A DNA stretch of 46,931 nt, taken from NCBI GenBank assembly GCA_017939755.1, contig JAGBAJ010000033.1:1-46931 (forward strand), read 5' to 3'. A program made the translations under genes and the position numbers. Of this stretch, positions 1 through 8,095 are shown piece after piece (position 1 is the first letter of the stretch; each line of letters opens with the position of its first letter). Source of the DNA: Clostridia bacterium. Lineage in GTDB: Bacteria > Bacillota > Clostridia > TANB77 > CAG-508. A model generated the notes under the pieces. The model was not told the origin of the DNA and searched no databases. It was given only the letters and a program-made list of their open reading frames with translations.

Positions 1-114
1 CATAAGAAATATTTAAAAGATAAAAAGAAAACAGTCAAATCAAATATGTTTAACTGTTTACTTAATGATGAACTATTACTAGAAGTAATCGGAAATATTA
101 CAAAATTATGTTAA
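1..114 (+). CDS. Transposase, C-terminal fragment (ISAs1-like, partial)
   Basis: An open frame enters from the left edge and ends at TAA 112-114, giving 37 residues rich in Lys followed by a segment containing LLNDELLLEVIG. Lys-rich residues followed by a short acidic-hydrophobic tail resemble the C-terminus of ISAs1-family DDE transposases, which cut and join the IS ends. The family call rests mainly on the shared terminal repeat with 46794-46931 and the N-terminal fragment there. No catalytic residue lies in this piece. Confidence 0.6.
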   Translation, partial: HKKYLKDKKKTVKSNMFNCLLNDELLLEVIGNITKLC

Positions 115-141
115 TTTGTAATATTTGATGAAATTACCCTG
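1..141 (+). mobile_element. Right end of an ISAs1-like insertion sequence (truncated by window)
   Basis: Holds the last 37 codons of a transposase, then a terminal sequence ending ACCCTG at 141. The last 25 bases (117-141) are the exact reverse complement of the first 25 bases of the element that begins at 46794, so the two form left and right terminal inverted repeats of the same IS type. The CAGGG terminus is what I recall for the ISAs1 family. An internal dyad (ATATTACA ... TGTAATAT) precedes the terminal repeat. The target duplication cannot be checked because the other end of this copy lies outside the window. Confidence 0.75.
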
Positions 142-277
142 TATTTATTGTAAATAATTATGCAAGTTTAAGTTGATATATCAAAAATAGTTATATTGTT
201 TTATTAATTTATTTTGAGCATATTTTCTTTAAGAATATTGTAATTTTAATCATAATTGCTTAAATGCTATAAAACTA

Positions 278-1072
278 TTATTTTTCTACGGAATTTGTTT
301 CTCTTTTATATCCGCGTTTATTAAATATATCTGCCCATTTAGATTTATGTATTGCATCATAAAATTGTTGATTTCTTTCTTGTTTATTTCTAAAGTCCAT
401 TATTGCATTACCTGAAGCAACTATTTCCCCTGATTGAACGTTATCAAGTGTTGCTATATCTCCATCACCTGTTGATATGTCGTAAACCATCTTTGGAATA
501 TTTTCTGATTGGTAATTGACCATAGATAATTGCTTAGAGTTTCTTGTATAATACTCATTTGTATAACCATCTTGTACAATACGCTTAACTTCTAAGCCAT
601 CATTATCATATATTCTTATTTGTCTGCTCTCCATTATATCATTTATTGTTTCAATTCGTATAGGTAGCATATTCGGAATATATTCTAATTTTAAGTGTTG
701 TCTGAATTCATTATCATCAATACTCAAGTCCACCTGCTTACCATCATCTGAAGAAACTAAGACTATTTTTAATCTTTGATCTTTTTGCTCTTTTAATGCA
801 TCAAATGTTTTTCTATCTTTTATTCCTTTAAACATTGCTAATGAAAATATGTAGTCCTTTGCCCCAGGCAAATTTAATATTTCTGGTGTAATTCCAAGTT
901 CATATGCAAACTTTGTTTTTAATTGTTGTTCATCTGTAATATTTTCGGCCTCATCTTTTAATCTTTTCATATAAGATTCCCTTGTTTTTGGAATATTCGG
1001 ATTTTTTTCTTCCAGTAACTTAACATCACCATTTTTCTTAAATATCTTCTTGATTTTTTCCCATAACCCCAT
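278..1072 (-). CDS. Hypothetical protein, 264 aa
   Basis: I do not recognise this protein. It starts at ATG 1072 after a good AGGAGG site. It has no signal peptide or membrane segment. The N-terminus is basic and amphipathic (GLWEKIKKIFKK), which could touch a membrane or nucleic acid. The middle is mixed alpha/beta with many charged residues, and the C-terminus is basic. It stands alone between family A repeat copy 1 and rnpB on one side and the right end of the IS on the other, so context gives no function. Base composition is like the surroundings. Confidence 0.7.
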   Translation of the reverse strand: MGLWEKIKKIFKKNGDVKLLEEKNPNIPKTRESYMKRLKDEAENITDEQQLKTKFAYELGITPEILNLPGAKDYIFSLAMFKGIKDRKTFDALKEQKDQRLKIVLVSSDDGKQVDLSIDDNEFRQHLKLEYIPNMLPIRIETINDIMESRQIRIYDNDGLEVKRIVQDGYTNEYYTRNSKQLSMVNYQSENIPKMVYDISTGDGDIATLDNVQSGEIVASGNAIMDFRNKQERNQQFYDAIHKSKWADIFNKRGYKRETNSVEK

Positions 1073-1219
1073 ATATTTTTCCTCCTAATTTAGCTTTTCA
1101 TTTGTTTAAATCATATGGTATATCATAAATCACAAAATTACTATTTTATTTATATAAATTTATTATACAAAAAGAGCTAATAATTTACAATATAAATTAT
1201 TAGTTCCTTACTTCACATT

Positions 1220-1413
1220 AATTAGAACAAATCTGAAAAATCAAAGATTTTTCAGTAAATTTGTTCGGCGCATGTATTATCCGTAGCTAACTTCGTTACG
1301 CACGGCTAATCGATGTGCATCTGTTTTCGGCGAAGCCTTTTTTATATATTAGGAAAAGTTAGCATGACTTTCCTAATATATAAAAAAAGAGCAGATTTAC
1401 ATCTGTTCTAATT
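1220..1413. repeat. Family A structured repeat, copy 1
   Basis: An intergenic element made of stems. Hairpin I is 1225-1266 (GAACAAAT plus a 10-bp inner arm). A second dyad, 1281-1305, is enclosed by a weaker GCGCAT/ATGTGC pairing. A small GGCGAAGCC hairpin is at 1329-1337. Hairpin III is 1338-1388 with a 20-bp stem and an AGCATG-type loop. The outermost ends, AATTAGAACA at about 1220 and its complement at 1403-1412, are inverted. Copy 2 lies at 28335-28470 and shares the loops and flanks while the stem arms differ in a matched way. With the overlapping terminator this fills most of the gap between rnpB and the 264-aa gene. Confidence 0.75.
1384..1412 (-). terminator. Intrinsic terminator of rnpB
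   Basis: On the minus strand the dyad AGAACAGAT / ATCTGCTCT is followed by seven T, just past the 3' end of RNase P RNA. Its upstream arm coincides with the outer inverted end of family A copy 1, so the repeat may have supplied part of this terminator. One A-C mismatch is present on the minus strand; the same position is a G-U pair on plus. Confidence 0.65.
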
Positions 1414-1423
1414 ATTTGTATAA

Positions 1424-1806
1424 AAGCAAATCTGTAAGCCGGGTTCTGTCGTGAATAGTCATTTATCTAGTACATATATTACTATATGTCTCAAGCCACC
1501 AGATTAAGAAGATGACGAGCAGTCTTATCCTTCTAGTCCCGGTGTTGCTCCAGATGGGGTTTACACTGACCCAATATGTCACCATATTAGCGGTGAGCTC
1601 TTACCTCGCCTTTTCATCCTTACCACACAAGATGCTTTTGGAGTCACCCCCAAAAGCATCTAAAAATATGTGGCGGTTATTTTCTGTTGCACTTTCCTTA
1701 AGGTTTCCCTCACAGGACGTTATCCTGCATCATTGCTCTGTGGAGCCCGGACTTTCCTCGTACGCTGCCTTTCGACCATGCTATACGCGACTATTTAATT
1801 TGCTCT
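1424..1806 (-). ncRNA. rnpB: RNase P RNA, bacterial class A
   Basis: This is the catalytic RNA that trims tRNA 5' leaders. On the minus strand it shows the universal segments in order: GAGGAAAGTCCGGGCTCC near the 5' end, an ACAGAAAATAACCGCC block, a GGTAAGAGCTCACCG block, and the 3' segment GACAGAACCCGGCTTA. The ends pair as P1 (GAGCAAAT with ATTTGCTT). A long P12-like stem (GATGCTTTTGG) is present. The arrangement is class A rather than the Bacillus B type. Boundaries are set by the P1 pairing and may be off by a few bases. A TTGACA promoter lies directly upstream. Confidence 0.95.
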
Positions 1807-1813
1807 ATTTGAT

Positions 1814-1842
1814 ATTTTATGATAATTTTGATTTTCTGTCAA
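1814..1842 (-). promoter_or_regulatory. Promoter of rnpB
   Basis: Minus strand: TTGACA at 1842-1837, a 17-base spacer, TAAAAT at 1819-1814, and the RNA start expected about 8 bases later at the P1 stem. This is a consensus housekeeping-type promoter, fitting a constitutive RNA gene. Confidence 0.85.
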
Positions 1843-1952
1843 GTTTTATTGTCGACCTGTCATTTCCTCGCGTCTAATTGTCAGTTACAATTTTTAGCCT
1901 GCATCCTATTATGCCTAAATATTTATGTACTTTATCTAATACAGATTTTATA

Positions 1953-3143
1953 CTATTTTATCAATTTTAAAGTTTCTCTTGCAATTACAAGCTCTTCGTT
2001 TGTTGGTACAACAAAAACTTTAATCTTTGAATCTGGAGCAGAAATTTGAACCTCTTCTCCTTTTATTTTGTTCTTTTCATTATCTAACTTAACACCTAAG
2101 AACTCTAATTTTTCACATATGCTTGCTCTTCTATTATATTGATTTTCTCCTACACCTGCTGTAAACACTATTGTATCAATTCCACCCATTGATACTGCGT
2201 ATTTTGCAATGTATTGAGCAATATTTAAATCATATGCTTTTAATGCTACTATAGCTCTTTCATTTCCTTCTGCAGCAGCTGCTTCAACATCTCTAACATC
2301 TGAAGAAACACCAGACATTCCTAATAATCCTGATTCTTTATTTAGTATTTTGTCCATATCTTCTGGAGCAATATTTTCTTTTTTCATTAAAAATGTTACT
2401 ATTGATGGATCTAAATCTCCACTTCTAGCACACATCATAATTCCTCCTAATGGAGTAAGTCCCATACTTGTATCTACTGATTTTCCACCATCAACTGCAC
2501 ATAAACTTGCACCTTGTCCAATGTGGCAAACTATAGTCTTTAGGCTTTCTACTGGTTTATTCATTATTTCAGCAACTCTCTTTGACACATATGAATGAGA
2601 TGTTCCATGAAAACCATATTTACGAATTTTGTAATCTCTGTAGTAATGATATGGTATTGGGTATAAAAATCTTTCTTCTGGAATTGTTTTGTGGAATCCA
2701 TTGTCAAATACTGCTACATTTGGTTTGTTTGGCATTAAATTTCTACATGCTTCAATTCCCATTGCTGCAGCCATATTGTGAACTGGCGCTAAGTCCGCAA
2801 CTTCTTTAATTCCAGCTACTACGCTATCATCTATTATTATTGGATCTGCATATTTTTCTGCACCTTGAACTACTCTATGTCCAATTGCATTTATTTCGTC
2901 TAAACTTCCTACTACTGCATATTCTGCTTCTGTTAATTGTTTAATTATAAATTCTAAAGCTTCCTTATGAGATGGAGCTGCATTTTCTATAACATATTTT
3001 TCTCCATTTACCTTGTGTGTAATGAAGGCCTTTGGATCTCCTATTCTTTCGTAATTTCCCTTTGCGATTACGCTTTCATTTTCCATATCAATTAATTGAT
3101 ATTTTAATGAAGAGCTTCCACAATTTAATACTAAAATTTTCAT
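1953..3143 (-). CDS. ackA: Acetate kinase, divergent paralog (AckA1)
   Basis: Catalyses acetyl phosphate + ADP to acetate + ATP in the cytosol. Full length, 396 aa, with ATG after AAGGAGATATAG. ASKHA-fold landmarks are present: N7, R90, D147, H179 (GFHGTSH) and R240 (SGDLDPS). Compared with its neighbour AckA2 it has NCGSSS instead of NSGSSS, VQGAEKY instead of VHGGEKF, FDNGFH instead of FDTAFH, and MCARSGD instead of GTRSGD. It is not next to pta and follows a terminator, so it is probably transcribed alone. Acetate/propionate kinase family membership is certain; substrate preference is open because several active-site surroundings differ. Confidence 0.93.
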   Translation of the reverse strand: MKILVLNCGSSSLKYQLIDMENESVIAKGNYERIGDPKAFITHKVNGEKYVIENAAPSHKEALEFIIKQLTEAEYAVVGSLDEINAIGHRVVQGAEKYADPIIIDDSVVAGIKEVADLAPVHNMAAAMGIEACRNLMPNKPNVAVFDNGFHKTIPEERFLYPIPYHYYRDYKIRKYGFHGTSHSYVSKRVAEIMNKPVESLKTIVCHIGQGASLCAVDGGKSVDTSMGLTPLGGIMMCARSGDLDPSIVTFLMKKENIAPEDMDKILNKESGLLGMSGVSSDVRDVEAAAAEGNERAIVALKAYDLNIAQYIAKYAVSMGGIDTIVFTAGVGENQYNRRASICEKLEFLGVKLDNEKNKIKGEEVQISAPDSKIKVFVVPTNEELVIARETLKLIK

Positions 3144-3207
3144 AACTATATCTCCTTGTATTACAATATTATTAATATAAATTAATTTGAATTAATAATA
3201 TGTATAA

Positions 3208-3238
3208 AAAATATTAGCAGTCTATTACAAGACTGCTG
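3208..3238 (-). terminator. Intrinsic terminator after the 170-aa gene
   Basis: Minus strand: AGCAGTCT, a 6-base loop, AGACTGCT, then AATATTTTTT. It separates the 170-aa/vWA genes from ackA1. Confidence 0.8.
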
Positions 3239-3343
3239 TCAATGTATACCCTTTAACTATAAATGTCAATACATATTCTCATATTTTAAAATTTTCTGCT
3301 CTTATTCTTTTTAATCCATGTTTCTTACATTACCTTTCATATC

Positions 3344-3856
3344 TTAAAACCCAACAGCAACACCTTTTTGTATTCTATAATCCTTAACTGAAGATATTCC
3401 ATTAGCATCAACATCTGAATATATTGATATCATGTATTCGTCTCTTCCATTGCTTACAACAACAAATGAGGTTAATACATTTCGTGCATATGACATTACA
3501 CTAACCCTTGTAATTTGTGATTGTCTTAATTTATTTAATTTCGCATCACTTCCCATCTTGTCTATTACTTTTTGTGAGAATATATCCATAGATTGGTTAT
3601 TTATTAGGTTTTGTCCTATTTCACATAAATAAGATTTTAAATTTTCCTCTGTATATATATTTCCATACTCTTCTAAGAATTTTTTTGTTGCTTTTTTACC
3701 TAGTATACTTTCTGTAGTTTTACTCATTGCAGAGCTACTAAGCGGTGTATCCTTTAATACTGTTTGCATTGCCCTATTTTTTAAATTTCCTAAAATTGTG
3801 CTTATTACTATTACGATCACTAAAAATATTATAATTCCTATTATTACTATTAGCAT
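3344..3856 (-). CDS. Membrane-anchored hypothetical protein, 170 aa
   Basis: An N-terminal hydrophobic helix (about residues 2-22, almost all I, V, L) anchors the protein. It is followed by a linker rich in Ser/Thr/Lys and a domain from about 55 onward with alternating helices and strands (TSFVVVSN ... YMISIYSDV), reminiscent of NTF2/Tim44-like folds. I cannot assign a family. ATG follows AAAGGAGGAATATT. It lies 72 bases after the vWA surface-protein gene on the same strand and shares its downstream terminator, so the two may be co-transcribed. Confidence 0.75.
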   Translation of the reverse strand: MLIVIIGIIIFLVIVIVISTILGNLKNRAMQTVLKDTPLSSSAMSKTTESILGKKATKKFLEEYGNIYTEENLKSYLCEIGQNLINNQSMDIFSQKVIDKMGSDAKLNKLRQSQITRVSVMSYARNVLTSFVVVSNGRDEYMISIYSDVDANGISSVKDYRIQKGVAVGF

Positions 3857-3928
3857 AATATTCCTCCTTTAACTAATTCTCATATTTTTCTTAATATATT
3901 TCGTTTCTTTATATAGAAACTGCTACAT

Positions 3929-5332
3929 TTATTTTATGTCTCTCATATTCTTTAGTTTCTTACCAATTAACATTATGAATATAGCTAGTAATGAAACTAC
4001 ACCCAAATAAAAAGCATATTCGCCAGTATCTGGTAATTTTCTTTTTGACTTTGAATTATCTTCCGAATCTTCGCTATTGTTATTTTCTTCATTCTGTTTT
4101 ACCTCTGATAATTTAATCTCTGGACTGCTAGACAACACTACTTCATATTCTTTTTCATTAGAATCTTTATATGTTAATACAATTTTTTGATTTGTAGATA
4201 CTACCTTATTTAATAAATTTGCATTTCCCATATCTTTCAATTTTAATTTATATTTTATTACTGCTTCTTCTTTTTCCTTTAACTCATCTATAGTCCATGT
4301 TATTGTATTATTTGTTGTGTTAATTCCGTCTTCTTGAAGTGTTCCAAGATTTGGTTTATTTACATAACTAAACTCAAAATTCTCTGTTATATCTGATGGA
4401 AAATAATCTACAATTTTTATATTACTCATTGTTGGATTGGAAATGATTTGATTCACATCTTTAGCAATATTTTCAGTAATTACCTTTTGAATATCAGAAT
4501 CAGCTATGTAATAATATCTCCCCACTGTTGGATTATCACTTGTTCCAAATATATACTCAGCAACTTTTTCATCTTCAATTTCAGTAAGCATAGAAATTAT
4601 CTTTATCCCTTTATTATCTATATCTATAAGCTTATTTTTAGTAGCATCATATATTTCCTGATTATTATGTTCTTTAATATTAACCGCATTCGTTGGTGCA
4701 CCATCTGTTAAAATAATTATAATTTTATTTTTACAATTTAATGAAAAACTTTGGTTTGCTAGCAATAAACCTGCTTCTAGATTTGTACCTCTTCCTAAGT
4801 TACTTTGTGTATTTATTGCATTTTTGACAATGTCTTTATCACTACTTAATTCGCACATTTTTTCTGCGTCATTAATTGTATCGTTTCCTTCTGTATCTGA
4901 ATATTCTGCTTTTGAGGCAAATTTTATTACACCGATTTTTATATTATTATAATTTGTTAACAAGCTATCTATCAAATTTATAGATGACTCATATAATGCT
5001 TCTTTTCTTGTTCCCCCTGTACTAATCATAGTATTCATACTAGCAGAATCATCTATTACCAAGAATATTTCATATTCTTCTTTTGTAATAGTTTGGTTTG
5101 AACTATTTTTTGAATTTGAAAGTTTTACCTCAATTGTAACCTCTCCTTTCTCTGGATCTGAATCTACTATACTTTTGGAAATATATCCCTGATTATTATC
5201 CAGATACTTTGTTTCTGCTGATTGTTTTACAACGTCTAGCTTTGTTTTTATTTCTGTAGCATATGAAACATTAAATAACATTCCTATTATTAGTATTAGT
5301 GCTAGGGCTGTTGCGAATTTTTCTCTTATCAT
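3929..5332 (-). CDS. LPxTG-anchored vWA-domain surface protein
   Basis: A cell-wall-anchored adhesin-type protein of 467 aa. It has a signal peptide (about 1-25), then a von Willebrand A domain from about 88 to 295 with an intact MIDAS: DDSAS at 94-98, the RGTNLEAG threonine loop and the LTDGAPT loop. A beta-rich DUF11/isopeptide-like segment follows (about 300-410), then an acidic Asn/Ser/Glu linker, the sortase motif LPDTG (about 433-437), a hydrophobic helix and a basic tail. The vWA metal site suggests adhesion to host or matrix ligands, as in pilus-tip proteins. No sortase or pilin gene is in this window. ATG follows GGAGGAAAAACAG. Confidence 0.88.
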   Translation of the reverse strand: MIREKFATALALILIIGMLFNVSYATEIKTKLDVVKQSAETKYLDNNQGYISKSIVDSDPEKGEVTIEVKLSNSKNSSNQTITKEEYEIFLVIDDSASMNTMISTGGTRKEALYESSINLIDSLLTNYNNIKIGVIKFASKAEYSDTEGNDTINDAEKMCELSSDKDIVKNAINTQSNLGRGTNLEAGLLLANQSFSLNCKNKIIIILTDGAPTNAVNIKEHNNQEIYDATKNKLIDIDNKGIKIISMLTEIEDEKVAEYIFGTSDNPTVGRYYYIADSDIQKVITENIAKDVNQIISNPTMSNIKIVDYFPSDITENFEFSYVNKPNLGTLQEDGINTTNNTITWTIDELKEKEEAVIKYKLKLKDMGNANLLNKVVSTNQKIVLTYKDSNEKEYEVVLSSSPEIKLSEVKQNEENNNSEDSEDNSKSKRKLPDTGEYAFYLGVVSLLAIFIMLIGKKLKNMRDIK

Positions 5333-5421
5333 CTGTTTTTCCTCCTCTTAATATTAATTTGTAAATTTAGAGCAGAACAATTTCTATGTGATTTTTTAAC
5401 CTTATATTTTCACGCACAAAG

Positions 5422-5450
5422 AGCATAGGTATCTAATTTATACCTATGCT
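5422..5450 (-). terminator. Hairpin after the 56-aa gene
   Basis: AGCATAGGTAT / ATACCTATGCT, an 11-bp perfect stem, lies 9 bases after the stop of the 56-aa gene and ahead of the vWA gene. The following T-run is short, so termination may be partial. Confidence 0.6.
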
Positions 5451-5458
5451 TAAAAAGT

Positions 5459-5629
5459 CTATATAAAATTAATTTTATCTATTTTTTTGATTTCACTTCT
5501 TTCTTTGCATCGCTTTATTGCTCTTTTATTTATAATAGAATAATCTATGTACACATCTGCAAGACTTTCTGGGCTTTTTACTATATTAAATTTTGAATTT
5601 TCTTCTCGCACCATGTCGACCATTTTCAT
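5459..5629 (-). CDS. Small hypothetical protein, 56 aa
   Basis: A short gene supported by a near-perfect ribosome binding site (GGAGGGAAC, then 5 bases, then ATG at 5629) and by its place 52 bases downstream of ackA2 on the same strand, ahead of a perfect hairpin. The protein is basic (IKKIDKINFI at the C-terminus, KRAIKRCKERSEIKK before it) with no membrane segment. I do not recognise it. It could be the last gene of a pta-ackA operon or a separate short regulator. Confidence 0.6.
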   Translation of the reverse strand: MKMVDMVREENSKFNIVKSPESLADVYIDYSIINKRAIKRCKERSEIKKIDKINFI

Positions 5630-5681
5630 CTTTTGTTCCCTCCGTTTTACATTTTATATTACAATTTTTTTCTTGTCAATC

Positions 5682-6872
5682 TTATATACATAGTTTTTTT
5701 GTTTCCCTTGCTATCATTAGCTCTTCGTTTGTTGGTACTATAAAGATTCTTACTTTTGAATCTGGCGCTGATATTTCTATTTCCTGATTTCTGATTTCAT
5801 TTTTTTCGTAGTCTAGCTGTACTCCCAAGAACTTTAGGTAATCGCAAATTTGTCTTCTTGACATTGGACCTTTTTCTCCAACTCCTGCTGTAAATGTTAA
5901 AACATCTATTCCTCCCATTGATACTGCGTATTTTGCAACATACTGAGCTACGTTATATGCAAAATTTTCTAATGCCATATTAGCATTTTTATCTCCATCT
6001 ATAGCTTCTGCTTCTATATCTCTAAAATCCACAGAAACTTCTGAAATTCCATACACCCCTGACTTTTTATTTAATATTTCATCCATTTCCTCAGTTGTGT
6101 GATTTCTATATTTTGCAATATAGGTTACTACTGATGGATCTAAATCTCCAGATCGTGTTCCCATAGGTATGCCTCCAAGTGGAGTGAATCCCATGCTTGT
6201 ATCCACTGAAATACCATTTTTTATTGCACATATACTTGCACCTTGTCCCAAATGGCAATTTACTATTTTTAGATTTTTTATATCTTCTCCCATAATTTCG
6301 GCAACTCTTCCTGAAACATATTGATGAGATGTTCCGTGGAATCCATATCTACGAATCTTGTATTTTTCATAATACTTATATGGTATTGGATATAAATAAG
6401 TTTCTTCTGGCATTGTTTGATGAAATGCTGTATCAAAAACAACAACGTTTTTCTTTTCTGGCATTACCTTTTTACAAGCTTCAATTCCAAGTATTGCAGC
6501 TGGATTATGTAATGGAGCAAGCTCTATGCATTCCTCTAGTCCCTTCATTACTTCATCATCTACTATAGCAGGCTTTGTAAATTTTTCTCCTCCATGAACT
6601 ATTCTGTGTCCAACAGCATCAATTTCATCTACAGACTTTATAACACCATATTGTGAACTTAATAATTTGTTTAATACAAATCTTATAGCTTTTTCATGGT
6701 TTGATACCGGCTTTTCAAATTTACGTTTTACATCTCCAACTTTGTGGGTTAAAAACGAATTATATTGCCCTATTCTTTCAAAATTTCCTTTTGCCAATAC
6801 TTCTTCTGTATCCATATCAATTAATTGATATTTTAAAGAAGAGCTTCCACTATTTAATACAAGTATTTTCAT
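5682..6872 (-). CDS. ackA: Acetate kinase (canonical, AckA2)
   Basis: Makes ATP and acetate from acetyl phosphate in the cytosol, completing the route begun by Pta, whose gene lies 79 bases upstream on the same strand. 396 aa, full length. Classical motifs are intact: NSGSSSLKYQL (7-17), GHRIVHGGEKF with R90, LAPLHNP, VFDTAFHQT with D147, GFHGTSH with H179, and GTRSGDLDPS with R240. ATG follows AGAAAGGATAATAAT. Because it is linked to pta and matches the consensus better than AckA1, it is the likely main acetate kinase. Confidence 0.96.
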   Translation of the reverse strand: MKILVLNSGSSSLKYQLIDMDTEEVLAKGNFERIGQYNSFLTHKVGDVKRKFEKPVSNHEKAIRFVLNKLLSSQYGVIKSVDEIDAVGHRIVHGGEKFTKPAIVDDEVMKGLEECIELAPLHNPAAILGIEACKKVMPEKKNVVVFDTAFHQTMPEETYLYPIPYKYYEKYKIRRYGFHGTSHQYVSGRVAEIMGEDIKNLKIVNCHLGQGASICAIKNGISVDTSMGFTPLGGIPMGTRSGDLDPSVVTYIAKYRNHTTEEMDEILNKKSGVYGISEVSVDFRDIEAEAIDGDKNANMALENFAYNVAQYVAKYAVSMGGIDVLTFTAGVGEKGPMSRRQICDYLKFLGVQLDYEKNEIRNQEIEISAPDSKVRIFIVPTNEELMIARETKKLCI

Positions 6873-6951
6873 ATTATTATCCTTTCTACACTACTTTTAT
6901 ATTTCATTCCAATTTCATAATAAAAGAAGTTCACATTAAATTTTAATTTCA

Positions 6952-7953
6952 CTATTTTTGATTTTGCGCTTGAACAGCCGTTATAGCTATAACTCCAACT
7001 ATATCATCGCTTGAACATCCCCTTGATAAATCATTTACTGGTTTTGCAATACCTTGGCACAATGGTCCATAGGCCTCTGCTTTTGCTAATCTCTGAACTA
7101 ATTTATATCCTATATTTCCAGCATCTAAATCTGGGAATATTAATGTATTTGCTTTTCCTGCAACTGGGCTTCCTGGTGCTTTTGATGCAGCTATTTCTGG
7201 TATTATGGCTGCGTCTAATTGTAACTCTCCATCACATGTTAATTTTGGAGCCTTTTCTTTCAGTAGTTTTGTTGCTTCTACAACTTTCTCTGTTAATGGC
7301 GATGTAGCACTTCCATAGGTTGAATATGAAAGCATTGCAACTTTTGGCTCTGTTCCAACTAGTTGTTCGAAGCTTCTACTTGATGAAATAGCGATTTCTG
7401 CTAAGCTGTCTGCATCTGGATATTCATTAAGTCCACAATCTGAAAATATAAATATTCCATTTTCTCCATATTCGCAATCTGGCACACACATTACAAAAAA
7501 TGCTGATACAAGTTTTGTTCCTGGTGCAGTTTTTAATATTTGAAGTGCAGGTCTTAATGTATTAGATGTTGAGTGGCATGCTCCTGATACTAATCCATCG
7601 GCTAATCCAGCTTTAACCATCATCATTCCATAATATGTTTCATCCTTTAGTGTTTCTTTTGCCTTTTCTGGTGTCATTCCCTTTGCTTTTCTTAGTTCGT
7701 AGAATTCATTGCAAAGTTTTTCGTAATGAATATCTTCTACAGGGTTTATAATTTTTACTCCTGTCATGTCTATATTATGATCTTTTGCTAAATTTATAAT
7801 CTCAGTTTTATTTCCAAGAACTATTACATCTGCAAAAGCTTCTTTTCTAACTTTATCCACTGCTTGAATAGTTCTAATATCATTTCCTTCTGGTAATACT
7901 ATCGTCTTTAAATCTTTTTTTGCTTTTTCTTTAATTTTCTCTATAAATGACAT
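6952..7953 (-). CDS. pta: Phosphate acetyltransferase
   Basis: Converts acetyl-CoA + phosphate to acetyl phosphate + CoA, feeding acetate kinase; together they give one ATP per acetyl-CoA. 333 aa from ATG 7953, chosen because AAAGGAGTG lies at ideal distance; an upstream TTG in frame overlaps that site. It is the short, single-domain PTA type. Visible family blocks include IVLPEGNDIRT near the N-terminus, ADGLVSGACHSTSNTLRPALQI in the middle (an active-site loop), FPDLDAGNIGYKLVQR and GPLCQGIAKPVNDLSRGC near the C-terminus. It heads the pta-ackA2 unit behind a strong promoter. Confidence 0.96.
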   Translation of the reverse strand: MSFIEKIKEKAKKDLKTIVLPEGNDIRTIQAVDKVRKEAFADVIVLGNKTEIINLAKDHNIDMTGVKIINPVEDIHYEKLCNEFYELRKAKGMTPEKAKETLKDETYYGMMMVKAGLADGLVSGACHSTSNTLRPALQILKTAPGTKLVSAFFVMCVPDCEYGENGIFIFSDCGLNEYPDADSLAEIAISSSRSFEQLVGTEPKVAMLSYSTYGSATSPLTEKVVEATKLLKEKAPKLTCDGELQLDAAIIPEIAASKAPGSPVAGKANTLIFPDLDAGNIGYKLVQRLAKAEAYGPLCQGIAKPVNDLSRGCSSDDIVGVIAITAVQAQNQK

Positions 7954-7982
7954 ATAAATCACTCCTTTCAATATACGGAATC

Positions 7983-8011
7983 ATTATATAGGTAAAACTA
8001 GTTTTTTTCAA
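7983..8011 (-). promoter_or_regulatory. Promoter of pta-ackA2 with palindrome in the spacer
   Basis: Minus strand: TTGAAA (8011-8006), a 17-base spacer, TATAAT (7988-7983). The last 12 bases of the spacer form the perfect palindrome AAAACTAGTTTT (7994-8005), a likely repressor operator. Confidence 0.8.
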
Positions 8012-8049
8012 TACAAATTTTCAATAATATGCTATCAAGTCTGTATCAT

Positions 8050-8080
8050 CGCAAAAACGACAGCACTTTCGTGCTGCCGC
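8050..8080 (-). terminator. Strong terminator of the duplicated-domain gene
   Basis: Minus strand: CGGCAGCAC, GAAA tetraloop, GTGCTGTCG, TTTTT. A GC-rich 9-bp stem with a classical tetraloop, more GC-rich than most terminators here, as is the gene it follows. Confidence 0.88.
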
Positions 8081-8095
8081 TTTCGCCGGTCAGTT

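Noticed and set aside
1512..1877. Open frame of about 120 codons on plus
   Set aside because: It lies across RNase P RNA on the opposite strand; the RNA's conserved blocks explain the sequence.
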